64,000 bases of DNA from Gigaspora rosea (lineage: Eukaryota > Glomeromycota > Glomeromycetes > Diversisporales > Gigasporaceae). The DNA lies in assembly GCA_003550325.1 (NCBI GenBank), contig QKWP01000241.1, forward strand, positions 213,281-277,280. The letters run 5' to 3'. Every line of letters starts with the position of its first letter. The first letter of the stretch is position 1. Both the position numbers and the translations under genes were made by a program. The notes under the pieces are model-generated. The model did not search any database, was not told the DNA's origin, and saw nothing but the letters and a program-made list of their open reading frames with translations. Below are positions 23,787 to 33,649 of this stretch, piece after piece.

Positions 23787-24576
23787 AGGACCCCAAACAA
23801 TATATAAAGGTTACATTAGCTTTAATATAAACTTTTTAAAATTTTTATCCACTTTTTATCAGAGCTAATTAACCATATTTTACATATAAGCTTCAATATT
23901 TAATAAATTTTAACCAATTATCAAATTAACAACACATTTTTAAAAAATTTTTCTCAAAAAAAAATTTTTTCTCAAAAAAAAAATTTTTCTCAAAAAAAAA
24001 TTTTTTTTAAAAAAAAATTTTTGTCAAAAAAAATTTCTCAAAAAAAAATTTTTCTCAAAAATAATTTTTCTCAAAAAAAATTTTTTTCAAAAAAAATTTT
24101 TTTATAAAAAAATTTTTCTTAAAAAAAAATTTGAATTAATATATATGTACCCTAAGGGTATACTAAAATTTTTGTACCCAGATTCTGTGTAACATAATTT
24201 AATCATGGGATATATAAAAAAGTGTTTCTGTGTAATATAACAATCACAGGGTATATAAACAATAATTTACCTGTGCTAGCTAACTTTCTATATTTTATTT
24301 ATCGTATTGTAGATGTTGCTACAAGAATTGCTAGTTTTGAAGTCATTTCATATTGTTGCATTATTGGAGTCTTGTCCACACCTATTGCATTAAACACCTG
24401 ATTTTCTGCTAAATCCTTTTAATATAACTGCATGTTTTACTTCTAAAACGGACGAACGTAATTATTACTTTTCAAATTTATTCATTTTCGAAATTAACCG
24501 ATTTCTAAATCTCGCATGTACTAGTACAGAAAAGAATGACTGTAAAGCACACATTTATCATCAAATACCTGGGAGG

Positions 24577-24960
24577 ATGGATCACGGTAATGGTACATAC
24601 AATCTTGGAAATTGTGATCAGGATGGAATCGGTCTTGAAAGTAATGAACAATTAGCATTCATCGATTATCAAAAGCCTGCAGAAATGAATAGTGCTACCG
24701 AAATGGATAGGTCTAGCAATTGTTATCGTGATAGTATAGGAGCTGAAATGGATAACAAACTTGTAGCCGATTTCAAGGAAGTAGTTGATGTGGGAATATT
24801 GTTATTTTGGATGAACCTTATGAGTGTTATGCTTAACTCATATCTTAGACAAGTTAATGACAATTGAATAAAGCAGATAAATATGTAAAGGTTGTCAAAG
24901 GTGGTACAAGAACTATAGACATTGATGAAGTACAAAGAAGCATCGAAAGTGGATGTTAAT
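24577..24960 (+). pseudogene. Sel1-like repeat fragment inside the nest
   Basis: The open frame starts MDHGNGTYNLGNCDQDGIG and shows two Sel1-like units: NLGNCxQDGIGxESNEQLAF and NCYRDSIGAEMDNKL. Consensus tyrosines and alanines are partly replaced (DYQKPAEMN where YYxKSAEMG is expected). After codon 70 the sequence stops resembling the family. No kinase domain follows. It is a fragment, not a copy of the genes at 589 or 41429, because the wording of the repeats differs. It may be host sequence captured by the surrounding element. Confidence 0.5.
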
Positions 24961-25001
24961 CATGAAAATCCAACGCTTGAGAAGCTGAACAAAAGTAAAA
25001 A

Positions 25002-25581
25002 CTAAGTTGAAGATAATGAATTTCTGCAGAGTAATAGCAAGGATAATTCTGTGATGAAACACCAAATGCATAAGCAAATAACAACAGTGAAGTCGTGATT
25101 AATATTTGTAGGAGAAATAATGTGAAATATTGTGATGTTTATAATAATATTAGGTATCATAATGGTTTTATCACTACCACTATTCCTTAGCAACAATCGA
25201 TCAACTTCCACTTCCAAGTTATCCAAATTTCGAACATCCACTTCGCCAATTGATCCATTACTTTTAATCTCGACCTCTTCAGCACTTTCATTCTCTAATC
25301 TGGCTTGATTAAAATCACCGCATTCGATATTATCCCAAAAACAACTCAAATAAACTTGTCTCACGACTTGGTGTAGCTAAACCCCAATCCTTATTGGATA
25401 CTTTGTTTTCATCATTACTGATATTTTTGCTAATCATCACGTTTACATCTCCACCTACTTCAACTAACCTGTTTTTACCTTCATCCATTTTTTCATTATC
25501 ACTATCTGCCTTTTTTCTCATCAGCCCACCACATTCGTTCACGCTTTTAATACACGTATCCTCCTTTTCCTCCACGTTCAT
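25002..25581 (-). pseudogene. Acidic minus-strand frame, hypothetical
   Basis: I do not recognise this. Two overlapping minus-strand frames (25330-25581 and 25002-25364) read as one Asp/Glu/Asn-rich, hydrophilic protein interrupted by a single frameshift near 25340. Examples are KADSDNEKMDEGKNR and ENESAEEVEIKSNGSIGEVD. The composition is unlike the AT-driven random frames nearby, which favours former coding sequence. No motif, start signal or partner supports a function. Confidence 0.3.
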
Positions 25582-25900
25582 GTACTACAATATCAAGTTC
25601 ATCTTGGACCGTTGGTACAACTTCGTTGCAAGATGGGCTGGTAATCTACTCAGGTCCTCATGTTGCGGGTTAATCAATGACTTTCATCAAAGAAAAACCT
25701 AACCCGGATGGTAGAGGCACTAATAATTAATTAGGCACTTCGAACCAAACACAATATAAAGCAAGTTTTCTTATTACTATATTTATTTATTGTTTTATTT
25801 ATATAAACGGTTTTATTATGAAGGAGATTTTGTTAACTATACTAAGACTAACTAATAATTAATTAATTATCTTTAACAATTCTAATCGCTTCCTTATATA

Positions 25901-26216
25901 GGTTCGTATTATTTTGCCGACAATTACTTCAATGACATAACATTTTACTGACAAATACTCACCGACAAGTTCATTTTACTGACAGTTTGTTTCACTGAAG
26001 TTCATTTTACTGACAAGTTTTTTTTTAAAAAGCACTCTAACTTTAGCCCTAATTCTACATAATTCTACCTGACTCTAACGACAATGACCAGAATTACTTT
26101 GTCGGTGAAATGAGCTTCGGTGAAATAAACTGTCAGTAAAATGAACGTGTCAATGAATAATTGTTGGTGAAATGATATGTTGGTGAAGTAATTGTCGATT
26201 AATTGATTGCCACCCT
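25901..26216. mobile_element. 316 bp fold-back with perfect 9 bp target duplication
   Basis: CCTTATATA occurs at 25892-25900 and 26217-26225. The arms pair through CGACAATTACTTCA and TGAAGTAATTGTCG, and contain repeated TTTTACTGAC/TTTCACCGAC words with their complements. A 9 bp duplication is typical of Mutator-like elements. Non-coding. Confidence 0.7.
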
Positions 26217-26227
26217 CCTTATATATG

Positions 26228-26482
26228 GGCTGCCGTTAATAGAAATAAGGCAGATTGACATTTTAAAAAAAATTAATACCTTAACTTTCATAGTGTATAT
26301 CTCGATGAATTTTGAAGCCATCTTGATGAGTTAATATTCAAAAGGAAATCTACAATCTAAGCTTTCTATTAAATATTAAATCATCAAGATAGCCTCAAAC
26401 TCCATAGAGATATGTGCTGTAAAAGTTAAGGTATTAATTTTTTTTAAAATGTCAATCTGCTTTATTTCTATTGACGGCAGCC
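26228..26482. mobile_element. 255 bp palindromic MITE
   Basis: Arms of about 65 bp start GGCTGCCGTTAATAGAAATA and include GATTGACATTTTAAAAAAAA and TTAATACCTTAAC with their complements. The flanks are TATATATG and TATATATC (7 of 8), a probable target duplication. This element abuts the 9 bp duplication of its left neighbour. Confidence 0.7.
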
Positions 26483-26585
26483 TATATATCTAATTTGAGT
26501 GTAATTTGGATTGGGTTTAAGGCTAAAAAAAAATAGGATCGAGCAGGTGAAATGGTTTTTAGAATTAGGTTTAGGGTTAGGAATC

Positions 26586-26873
26586 AGGTGGTTTTTAGTT
26601 GGATATAAGGTTAGAGTTAGGGATCGGGTAGTTAGAAGTAGTTTTAGTTAGTAATAAGGTTTAGGTATTGTGATTGGGTGGTTTATAGTTAGAAGTGGAG
26701 TTAAGCTTTGGGCCGCGACTAAAGGCATCAGGTGGTTTTTAGTTAGATACAAGGTTAGGGTTAGGGATCGGGTAATTAGAAGTGGTTTTAGTTAGTAATA
26801 AGGTTTAGGGATAGTGATTGGATAGTTTATAGTTAGAAGTGGAGTTAAGCTTAAGCCACGACTAAAATGGAAT
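26586..26873 (+). repeat. Two tandem copies of a 144 bp unit
   Basis: Units start at 26586 and 26730 with AGGTGGTTTTTAGTT and end with AAGCTT followed by a CGACTAAA word. Purine-rich, with AGGGTTAGGG words that resemble telomere repeat only by chance. No open frame. Confidence 0.8.
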
Positions 26874-26973
26874 TGGGTTTGGTTAAAGATAAATAATATA
26901 TAAATAAATTTGTAAATAAATAAATAAATTGGTTTATTATAATTATATATATTATGTTAAATTAGTATGATAT

Positions 26974-27672
26974 TGTTAACCTGTAAAATATCACAAAAAC
27001 GGACATAACGATCCAAATTCGATGAAACAACCACCATTCGACTCAGCGCGATGAGACGGTTCGAATAAGCTATAGTACGTCCCTGTACGACCTCTGGTTG
27101 CCAAGATAGGAGTTGTCAAATATTTACTCCTATACTTATTAATAGACCAACGATCTGATTGGCTAGGCGATTGCTGCGGACAAAAATCGTAGATCTGACA
27201 TATCTAAAAGATGTCATATTTATAGCTTATATTCTAGATATTTTATTTATTACATATATATTATTTATTACATATATTATATTTATACTAGTAATACTAT
27301 ATATTTTATTAATAATAGTTATAGTATATATTACACATGTAAAAGATATTGACCGTTACATTTGTAAAATTTCAAAAAGTATAAAAGCGGCCGATGTGGA
27401 CCTCAAGTTCAACATCGAGTCTTCATACTCTTTCAATAATAAAAACAACTATTAACTACACAAATCAAACAGTTATTAGTATCCTCATATACTTTTAATT
27501 GTAGCCTCTTTCGTAATTGCAAATTGCCTTAAATCTTCTTTGTTAAGTTTTATTAAAAAACGCCTTCCGACTTAGATATATCACAGTAACAAAGTGAGGT
27601 TACACAAAGTGTTCACTGTCTAAGATCGCTCTAGTTACCTAATATCTTTGAAGAAGTGGATATAGGATAACA
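26974..27672 (+). repeat. Element 1 5' LTR
   Basis: 699 bp with TG..CA ends. U3 contains an AT-rich series of ATTTATTACATATA-like words, then TATAAAAG at 27380-27387. AATAAA at 27438-27443 lies about 55 bases downstream, so R is probably short and U5 runs from about 27460. It differs from the 3' LTR at about a dozen positions. Confidence 0.9.
27380..27387 (+). promoter_or_regulatory. LTR TATA box, TATAAAAG
   Basis: The same word occurs in the same context (before GCGGCCGATGTGGACC) in the 3' LTR at 35894-35901 and in the solo LTR. Conservation across three LTRs supports a core promoter role. Confidence 0.7.
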
Positions 27673-27678
27673 AATTGG

Positions 27679-27694
27679 TGGTGACTGTGAGATA
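27679..27694 (+). promoter_or_regulatory. Primer-binding site of element 1
   Basis: TGGTGACTGTGAGATA lies six bases after the LTR and begins TGG, as expected for pairing with a tRNA CCA end. The identical 16-mer follows the 5' LTR of element 2. The tRNA species was not determined. Confidence 0.7.
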
Positions 27695-28005
27695 CTTTCT
27701 CCACCTGTGCTGAATTTTGGAAAAATAAAATTTGAAACGTTGACTTCGTGGAACGTTTGCCACTAAGTAAAGTCAATCAATATTGCTCCGATTGAGCTGA
27801 AATTTGGACTGTATATCCTTTGGACGATTCCGCATCTTTTGTACTAAGCTTATCTTAGGACGAAAACGCCTCTGGAATCCGTAAATCGTGTTGACGGCAT
27901 TTTTGGACGTCAAGAAAGAAATTTTTGGTCACGTGACATACTTCGCAAAACTATCGTTCGGAATTAAATACTGAGGTATAACCAACCAAACCAACTTGAA
28001 ATTTG

Positions 28006-28227
28006 ATGCCTAGAAAAGGTATTGCAACCCCAAATACACCTGCACACATTGAAAATACTCTTGCCTGGAAAGCTCCTTTCTACAAGAAATATCTTGAACA
28101 AGAATTGGATAAACTTGTTGACTCTTCTGAACAAAAAGACGGAACTATTGTCTTTTCCCTGAAAACCCTCAGATTAGCGGACTTATATTGTGCTCAATTA
28201 AAGCAAACTCAAGCTTTTGATTGTTAA
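28006..28227 (+). CDS. ORF0, small protein before gag in element 1
   Basis: 73 residues starting MPRKGIATPNTPAHI, the first ATG-initiated frame of this length after the primer-binding site. The centre looks helical and charged (YKKYLEQELDKLVDSSEQK), and the end is LRLADLYCAQLKQTQAFDC. I do not recognise the family. The stop TAA lies inside the upstream extension of the gag frame, so ORF0 and gag are in different frames with little or no gap. Element 2 has no matching frame at this position. It may be a real accessory protein or a leader peptide that tunes gag translation. Confidence 0.45.
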   Translation: MPRKGIATPNTPAHIENTLAWKAPFYKKYLEQELDKLVDSSEQKDGTIVFSLKTLRLADLYCAQLKQTQAFDC

Positions 28228-28282
28228 AACCCTTCTATTCTCCTGTTATTTTCCTTATTATTATCATCTTAGTTATTATTTT

Positions 28283-31200
28283 ATGCAATTTAACTTTGAC
28301 GGATATCTTTTAAAATTATTTATACATCAGCAAGAACATTTCTCAGACTCCCCTTTAAGTCAAATAGACGACTCTTGTATTATTTGCTACCCAATAACTA
28401 CTGTTATTCCCAAAAATTTTCAAAATTTCTATCAGTGGTATTGTGCTGAATATCCTGTTAGTGATTTCTCTGGAAAATCATTAGAATACTTTTATCAAAT
28501 ATCTCAAATTTATACCCAATTTAACTTACCCCAGTATAAAAATACTATTTTTAAACTTATTTTTAGCTTTAGATATTCGTCCTCTCCTGGCAACCTTACT
28601 GATATAATACGTAGTATTGCTAGTTTAACTATTTATACTAGTTGTTTTCATAGAAACCCTTTTTCTTTACCTGCTGAATTTGAAGAAGAAGACCGTCTAC
28701 ACAAAGACTTTGAAGATTATAGTGACTCTATTGAAAATCTCTTTGCTCTAACACCTGTTAATACACCACAACCTAGCCCTACTCTATTATCTGCACGTTT
28801 ATCCACTCCCCCTCCATTACCTATTAACACAATGACTACCGCTCATGACGTTTTGAATTATTTGAGAGAACATGAAAAAGGAGGCATGTTATTGAGAATT
28901 GAACCATTCAAAGGAGACGGAACCCAAGACCCACTTACTTGGATTGAGGACTTTAACAAAGCTAGTCAAGCAAACAAATGGAATTTGGGTAGAAAGAAGG
29001 ATATTCTTGCTGCTTTCTTAAGGGATAATGCTGAAGATTGGACCACTACTATTAACAACTATGCTAATGCAGGAACTGATTGGAACGCCGTGGAAACCGC
29101 CTTTAAAAATGCTTTTTGTACCCAACGATGGCACAACAAATGGCTTAGGGAGCTGGATTCATTAAAACAAGGCCCTGAAGAATCTGTTGACTCTTATTAT
29201 GCTAGATTTAAAAGATTAGTCAAGAGAGTTAACACCCAAGCGGCACAACTCTCTGATCCTCAAAAATTGTTTTATTTCAAAAAGGGATTACGCCCTGCAA
29301 TCCTACCAATTCTTCTCACCCATGACCCTAATGATTTAGCTGCTCTTCTTGAACTTGCTAGAACCTATGAACAAGGAACTGACTTCGCTACTAATGCTAA
29401 CCCTGGACCAAGTAACCCTAACGCTGCTGCTTATGAAAAGGAAATTGAACAACTTACCCAGCAAATGAATCAAATGTCATTAAACTATGCCACCATTGCA
29501 TCTGCCTTGAGTGCTCAAACCGAGCCAACCTATCGCCCAAAACAATCCAATCAATCCTACCAGAAGCCCAGGCCTACCAATAATTCTCGATCCAATATTG
29601 TTTGCTACAGATGTAGTGAAAAAGGACATTTTGCAAGAGATTGCATGTCTGAACGTTTGCCAACCAAGGAACAGCGTTACCAAATGACCAACAGAAACCA
29701 GAACAAACAAAGAATCCATTATGCTGCTGCAGAAGAGGATTACTCTGAAGAAGAGGAAATTTATGTCACCCGTGCACTTCGTCCTAAACCTTATAATACT
29801 AATAGAAAAGTGCAAAAAGAAGCACAAAAAGAAATCCAAAAGAAGTCAGAATCCCAAAAAGAAATAAAGTTAAGGAACAGAGCTGTTCATGTGGAAGAAC
29901 CTGAATTTGAGGACATGATAGAAGAACCCATTGAAAGCCCTAAACCTGCCAAACCTACCAAGAAAAGAGTCCAGAAACTCCCTTCAGTAATTGATCAATT
30001 GGAACCTTATGACATTTCCAAAGATCTTTTGAATAGACCCGCCCAAGCTACTTATGGACAGTTGCTCCAATACCCTAACCAACGAAAATACCTCGCCCAA
30101 ACATTGAAGAGAAATAATGCGCCCATTACTGAAGCTAACCATGTGGAATTAGGACCTAAAAGAAAAACTGTAGCTATGAGGTGCCATGTTAATATTAAAA
30201 ACCAACCCGTAGTTGCCATACTCGATTCTGGTGCTGCTGTCAGTATCATTACTGCAAAGTTAATGAAGAGATTAGGATTGAAAATCAACCAAGAATCCAA
30301 GACTATTGTCGTAACTGCTAATGGACAAAGAGAAAAAGCATTAGGATCCATTAATGATGTGAAGATTACCCTCCAAAATATTGCAATCCCTATTGATTTG
30401 CAAGTTATAGAATCAAAGGATGAGACCCTCTTGTTAGGAACTGACTGGTTTAACAAGTCCAGAGCAAACCTTGATTTTGATAACCACACCTTGAAGATTC
30501 GCTACTTGGGAAAAAGAGCTACTATCTATACCACCCATGTGAGTGGAGAACCAGTACCTGATGAACTTGAAGAATTTACTGATGAAGATGAATGGATAGA
30601 TGAAATTGAACAAGACCAAGAAATGGAGACATACTATACTGAAGAAGGAGACATAGAAGATGAAGATTTGTTCTATAACCCCTGGACTGAGGTTATCAAT
30701 GAAAAGAACCCAGCAGCTTATGTTGCATTAACTGCTGATATTGAAATCCCACCTTCCGCACCCCAAATTAACACCTCCTTGACTAACTTTGAAAAGAAGG
30801 TTGCAGAAAAGATTCTTCTTAATAACTATCATATCTTTGCAGAAAACATCTCAGAAGAAGGACAAACCTTAGAACTTGGACAAACAACTGAAGTCTACCA
30901 TGAAATCTATACTCCAAATGCCAGCCCAATTAAACAACGAGCCTATAAAGCATCTCCAGATGATCAAGAATTTCTTAAACATGAAATTGAAGAGATGGAA
31001 AAGCGAGGAATTATCAGAGAATCATGTAGCCCATGGTCTTCGCCTGTGGTTATTGTACCCAAAAAGAATGGAAAGAAGAGACTTTGCATTGACTATCGCA
31101 AGTTGAATGCAGTCACAGAAAAAGATGTCTATCCTCTTCCTGATATCAATGAAATCTTATCTGTCTTTGAAGGAGCCCAATGGTTCACTAGTCTGGATCT

Positions 31201-33649
31201 AGCTAGTGGATACTGGCAAGTCGCTGTAAAAGAGAAGGACAAAAAGAAAACAGCTTTCATTACTAGACAAGGGATGTATGAGTTCAATGTAATGCCCTTC
31301 GGATTATGCAATGCACCTGCTACTTTCCAAAGATTAATGGACAAAATCCTGCGATCGTTTATTAACAAGTTTGTAGTAGTGTATCTGGATGATATTACTA
31401 TCTACTCAAAAACATTTAAAGAACATTGTGAACACCTCCAAGCTGTATTTAAAACACTACAAGAAGCTAATTTAAAATTAAATACAGAAAAATGTTTCTT
31501 CTTTTTAAATGAATTAAAATTCCTAGGACATATTATAGGAAAAGATGGAGTAAAACCAGATGAAGAGAAAATAGCAAAAGTGAAAAATTTTCCAACACCC
31601 ACTACTGTTCGCCAAATTAGAGGATTCCTAGGACTCGCTTCCTATTACAGGAAATTTATAAAAGGATTCTCCAAGATTGCTAAACCTTTAAACCTTTTGT
31701 TACAAAAAGACCAACCTTATTATTGGGGAATTGAACAAGAGAATGCCTTTCAGACTCTCAAGGACCATCTTGTTACTGCACCAATTTTGCAGTATCCTGA
31801 TTTCGGACAGCCCTTTTATATCCATACCGACGCTTCACAATCTGGTCTAGGAGCTGTATTAGCTCAAATCGATGAAGACAAGAGAGAACATGTTATTGTA
31901 TATGCAAGTAGAAGCCTCTCAAAAGCTGAACAAAACTACTCTGCTACAGAATTAGAATGCTTAGCTGTAGTATGGGCAGTGGAACATTTCCATCAATACC
32001 TAGGAGGAAATCATTTTTTCCTTATTACCGATCATGCAGCCTTGAAGTGGCTTAGAACTACTAAATTAGTTGGAAAAAGAGCCAGATGGATTATGCGCCT
32101 TGAACCATATAATTTTACAATAATCCATAGAGCAGGAAGAAAGCATAACAATGCTGATTCGTTATCCAGAATGTATGAAGAAGACGGACTAACCGAAGAT
32201 GAACAAGAAGTTAATTTCTTTGATCTACCTACTGAGGAAGAAGCCTGGGAAGCTGCCCTTGCCGGAAACCCAATTACCCTCCCAATGGATGAGGATGAAG
32301 TAGAAATATTCTACTTGGGTAATGATGAGGAACCTGACAACGAAGAGCCCCCTGAATTTATTGACCTCTACCTAGAAAACACCTGGAATGACATTGAACC
32401 TTTCTCACTGAATTATCCAATAACCTACACAATGACTAATGAAGAGCTAGAATTACTCTACCAAAATGAATACCATGATGATGATGATAAAGAAGTATTC
32501 TTTAATAATCAAGAAGACCATAACGAATTTAAGAATTTGATGGAGACTCTCAAATCTGAAGGAATAGATGAGTACGAAAAGTATAAACAAGCTACTGATT
32601 GGATACTAAAGAAAAATCAAGAAAGAAGACGCAGACATCACCGAGAAAGATACCAGATACATTATGATCGCCTAATGGAAATGGCACATAAAGAGGATGA
32701 TTCAGAACTTGATGTTGGATCTCTTCCCGAAGTCTACCCAAAGACTTATACCCTACTAATGAAGGAAGTAGAACTGCTTTGTCAATATGAAGTCTATAGA
32801 GCAAATACTATTACCTTTTTCAATCAACAGAGTCATATAGAATTCAATGACCTGATGTATACTCTTAACGCCAATTATACAAGTGAATTCGAGAAATATG
32901 AAATTGCTTGGAAATGGAGATTAAGATACGATCAAGAAGAAAAGCAGAATGAGTTACAACTTGAACAGAAAGAACCTGAAACACAAAAAGGTGCTCAAAC
33001 CCTACAAGACATGGAGATTGTCCGAAAAACATTGCATGATGATCTATCACCTACCCTTCTTGAAAGTATTCGACCCCATGAGACCATGCTGTTCTCTCCC
33101 GATGGAATTGTATATGACAACCAATTCTGCACTTGGTACTATATTGAACACCTTAGTAAACGATTTAGAGGAAAAGATAAAGGAAAAGGACTTACCAGAG
33201 ATTGGAAAGGTCCCTGCGCCCAATGTTGGTGTGGAAATAAACTTTACAGCCCCTGTGATGAATGCCCTACCTGCTATGTTGAACTAAGGCTCTGGTCAAC
33301 AATTAAACGATACCCTATTGAAACTATAGGACTATGCTATTGGAGTACCCCAGAGGACGATATTGAAGAAATTTCAAACTTCCCTGAACCTTGTCCCTAT
33401 GAATCTTTACCTTTAGAACCCTTATTTGGACAACAATCCGACCCTCTAGTTATTCAACAAACTATTACTAATGTCCAAGTAAATTACCTTGTTATCCAAC
33501 CTGATTATAACTTAATGAATACTCCTTGGTGGTTACCTTTGTTAGAAACACCCTCTCAACGACTATTGGACGAACACAATAATTTCTCTCCTAATTACCT
33601 TTGTAACTCTGTTTGGTGGACTACACCTAACCCTACCTCTTATAATTAA
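28283..33649 (+). CDS. Gag-protease-RT-RNase H polyprotein with long C-terminal extension
   Basis: 1788 residues from the first in-frame ATG; a later ATG in MTTAHDVLNYL could be the true gag start. Residues about 180-430 are the gag capsid region (DPLTWIEDFNKASQANKW). A CX2CX4HX4C zinc knuckle lies at 441-454. The protease has DSGAAVS with Asp648 and LLLGTDWF. RT has LCIDYRKLNAV, LDLASGYWQV and YLDD with Asp1036-Asp1037. RNase H has HTDAS with Asp1183, ELECLAVVWA and NNADSLSR. From about 1250 to 1788 there is an acidic extension found in no standard Ty3 layout I know. It has diverged repeats (at 1378-1447 and 1485-1553, plus a weaker one upstream) and six cysteines at 1645-1664. Gag and pol share one frame, so no ribosomal frameshift is needed. 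All catalytic residues seen are intact. Confidence 0.9.
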   Translation: MQFNFDGYLLKLFIHQQEHFSDSPLSQIDDSCIICYPITTVIPKNFQNFYQWYCAEYPVSDFSGKSLEYFYQISQIYTQFNLPQYKNTIFKLIFSFRYSSSPGNLTDIIRSIASLTIYTSCFHRNPFSLPAEFEEEDRLHKDFEDYSDSIENLFALTPVNTPQPSPTLLSARLSTPPPLPINTMTTAHDVLNYLREHEKGGMLLRIEPFKGDGTQDPLTWIEDFNKASQANKWNLGRKKDILAAFLRDNAEDWTTTINNYANAGTDWNAVETAFKNAFCTQRWHNKWLRELDSLKQGPEESVDSYYARFKRLVKRVNTQAAQLSDPQKLFYFKKGLRPAILPILLTHDPNDLAALLELARTYEQGTDFATNANPGPSNPNAAAYEKEIEQLTQQMNQMSLNYATIASALSAQTEPTYRPKQSNQSYQKPRPTNNSRSNIVCYRCSEKGHFARDCMSERLPTKEQRYQMTNRNQNKQRIHYAAAEEDYSEEEEIYVTRALRPKPYNTNRKVQKEAQKEIQKKSESQKEIKLRNRAVHVEEPEFEDMIEEPIESPKPAKPTKKRVQKLPSVIDQLEPYDISKDLLNRPAQATYGQLLQYPNQRKYLAQTLKRNNAPITEANHVELGPKRKTVAMRCHVNIKNQPVVAILDSGAAVSIITAKLMKRLGLKINQESKTIVVTANGQREKALGSINDVKITLQNIAIPIDLQVIESKDETLLLGTDWFNKSRANLDFDNHTLKIRYLGKRATIYTTHVSGEPVPDELEEFTDEDEWIDEIEQDQEMETYYTEEGDIEDEDLFYNPWTEVINEKNPAAYVALTADIEIPPSAPQINTSLTNFEKKVAEKILLNNYHIFAENISEEGQTLELGQTTEVYHEIYTPNASPIKQRAYKASPDDQEFLKHEIEEMEKRGIIRESCSPWSSPVVIVPKKNGKKRLCIDYRKLNAVTEKDVYPLPDINEILSVFEGAQWFTSLDLASGYWQVAVKEKDKKKTAFITRQGMYEFNVMPFGLCNAPATFQRLMDKILRSFINKFVVVYLDDITIYSKTFKEHCEHLQAVFKTLQEANLKLNTEKCFFFLNELKFLGHIIGKDGVKPDEEKIAKVKNFPTPTTVRQIRGFLGLASYYRKFIKGFSKIAKPLNLLLQKDQPYYWGIEQENAFQTLKDHLVTAPILQYPDFGQPFYIHTDASQSGLGAVLAQIDEDKREHVIVYASRSLSKAEQNYSATELECLAVVWAVEHFHQYLGGNHFFLITDHAALKWLRTTKLVGKRARWIMRLEPYNFTIIHRAGRKHNNADSLSRMYEEDGLTEDEQEVNFFDLPTEEEAWEAALAGNPITLPMDEDEVEIFYLGNDEEPDNEEPPEFIDLYLENTWNDIEPFSLNYPITYTMTNEELELLYQNEYHDDDDKEVFFNNQEDHNEFKNLMETLKSEGIDEYEKYKQATDWILKKNQERRRRHHRERYQIHYDRLMEMAHKEDDSELDVGSLPEVYPKTYTLLMKEVELLCQYEVYRANTITFFNQQSHIEFNDLMYTLNANYTSEFEKYEIAWKWRLRYDQEEKQNELQLEQKEPETQKGAQTLQDMEIVRKTLHDDLSPTLLESIRPHETMLFSPDGIVYDNQFCTWYYIEHLSKRFRGKDKGKGLTRDWKGPCAQCWCGNKLYSPCDECPTCYVELRLWSTIKRYPIETIGLCYWSTPEDDIEEISNFPEPCPYESLPLEPLFGQQSDPLVIQQTITNVQVNYLVIQPDYNLMNTPWWLPLLETPSQRLLDEHNNFSPNYLCNSVWWTTPNPTSYN

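Noticed and set aside
23950..24130. Repeated TCTCAAAAAAAAATTTTT blocks
   Set aside because: Low-complexity A/T slippage with no constant repeat and spacer structure.
26560..26780. AGGGTTAGGG words, also near 11800 and 59870
   Set aside because: Too few and irregular for telomeric repeat; part of a 144 bp tandem unit or a fold-back.
27159..27455. 98-codon hydrophobic frame in the 5' LTR, also present in the 3' LTR and solo LTR
   Set aside because: It overlaps the TATA box and the U3 AT-repeat. ATTTATTACATATA-like words of multiple-of-three length keep the frame open. It starts at TTG, and conservation follows from LTR homology rather than coding constraint.
30052..30489. Minus-strand frames in element 1 and element 2 pol genes
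   Set aside because: Opposite-strand shadows of protease and RT coding sequence without motifs.
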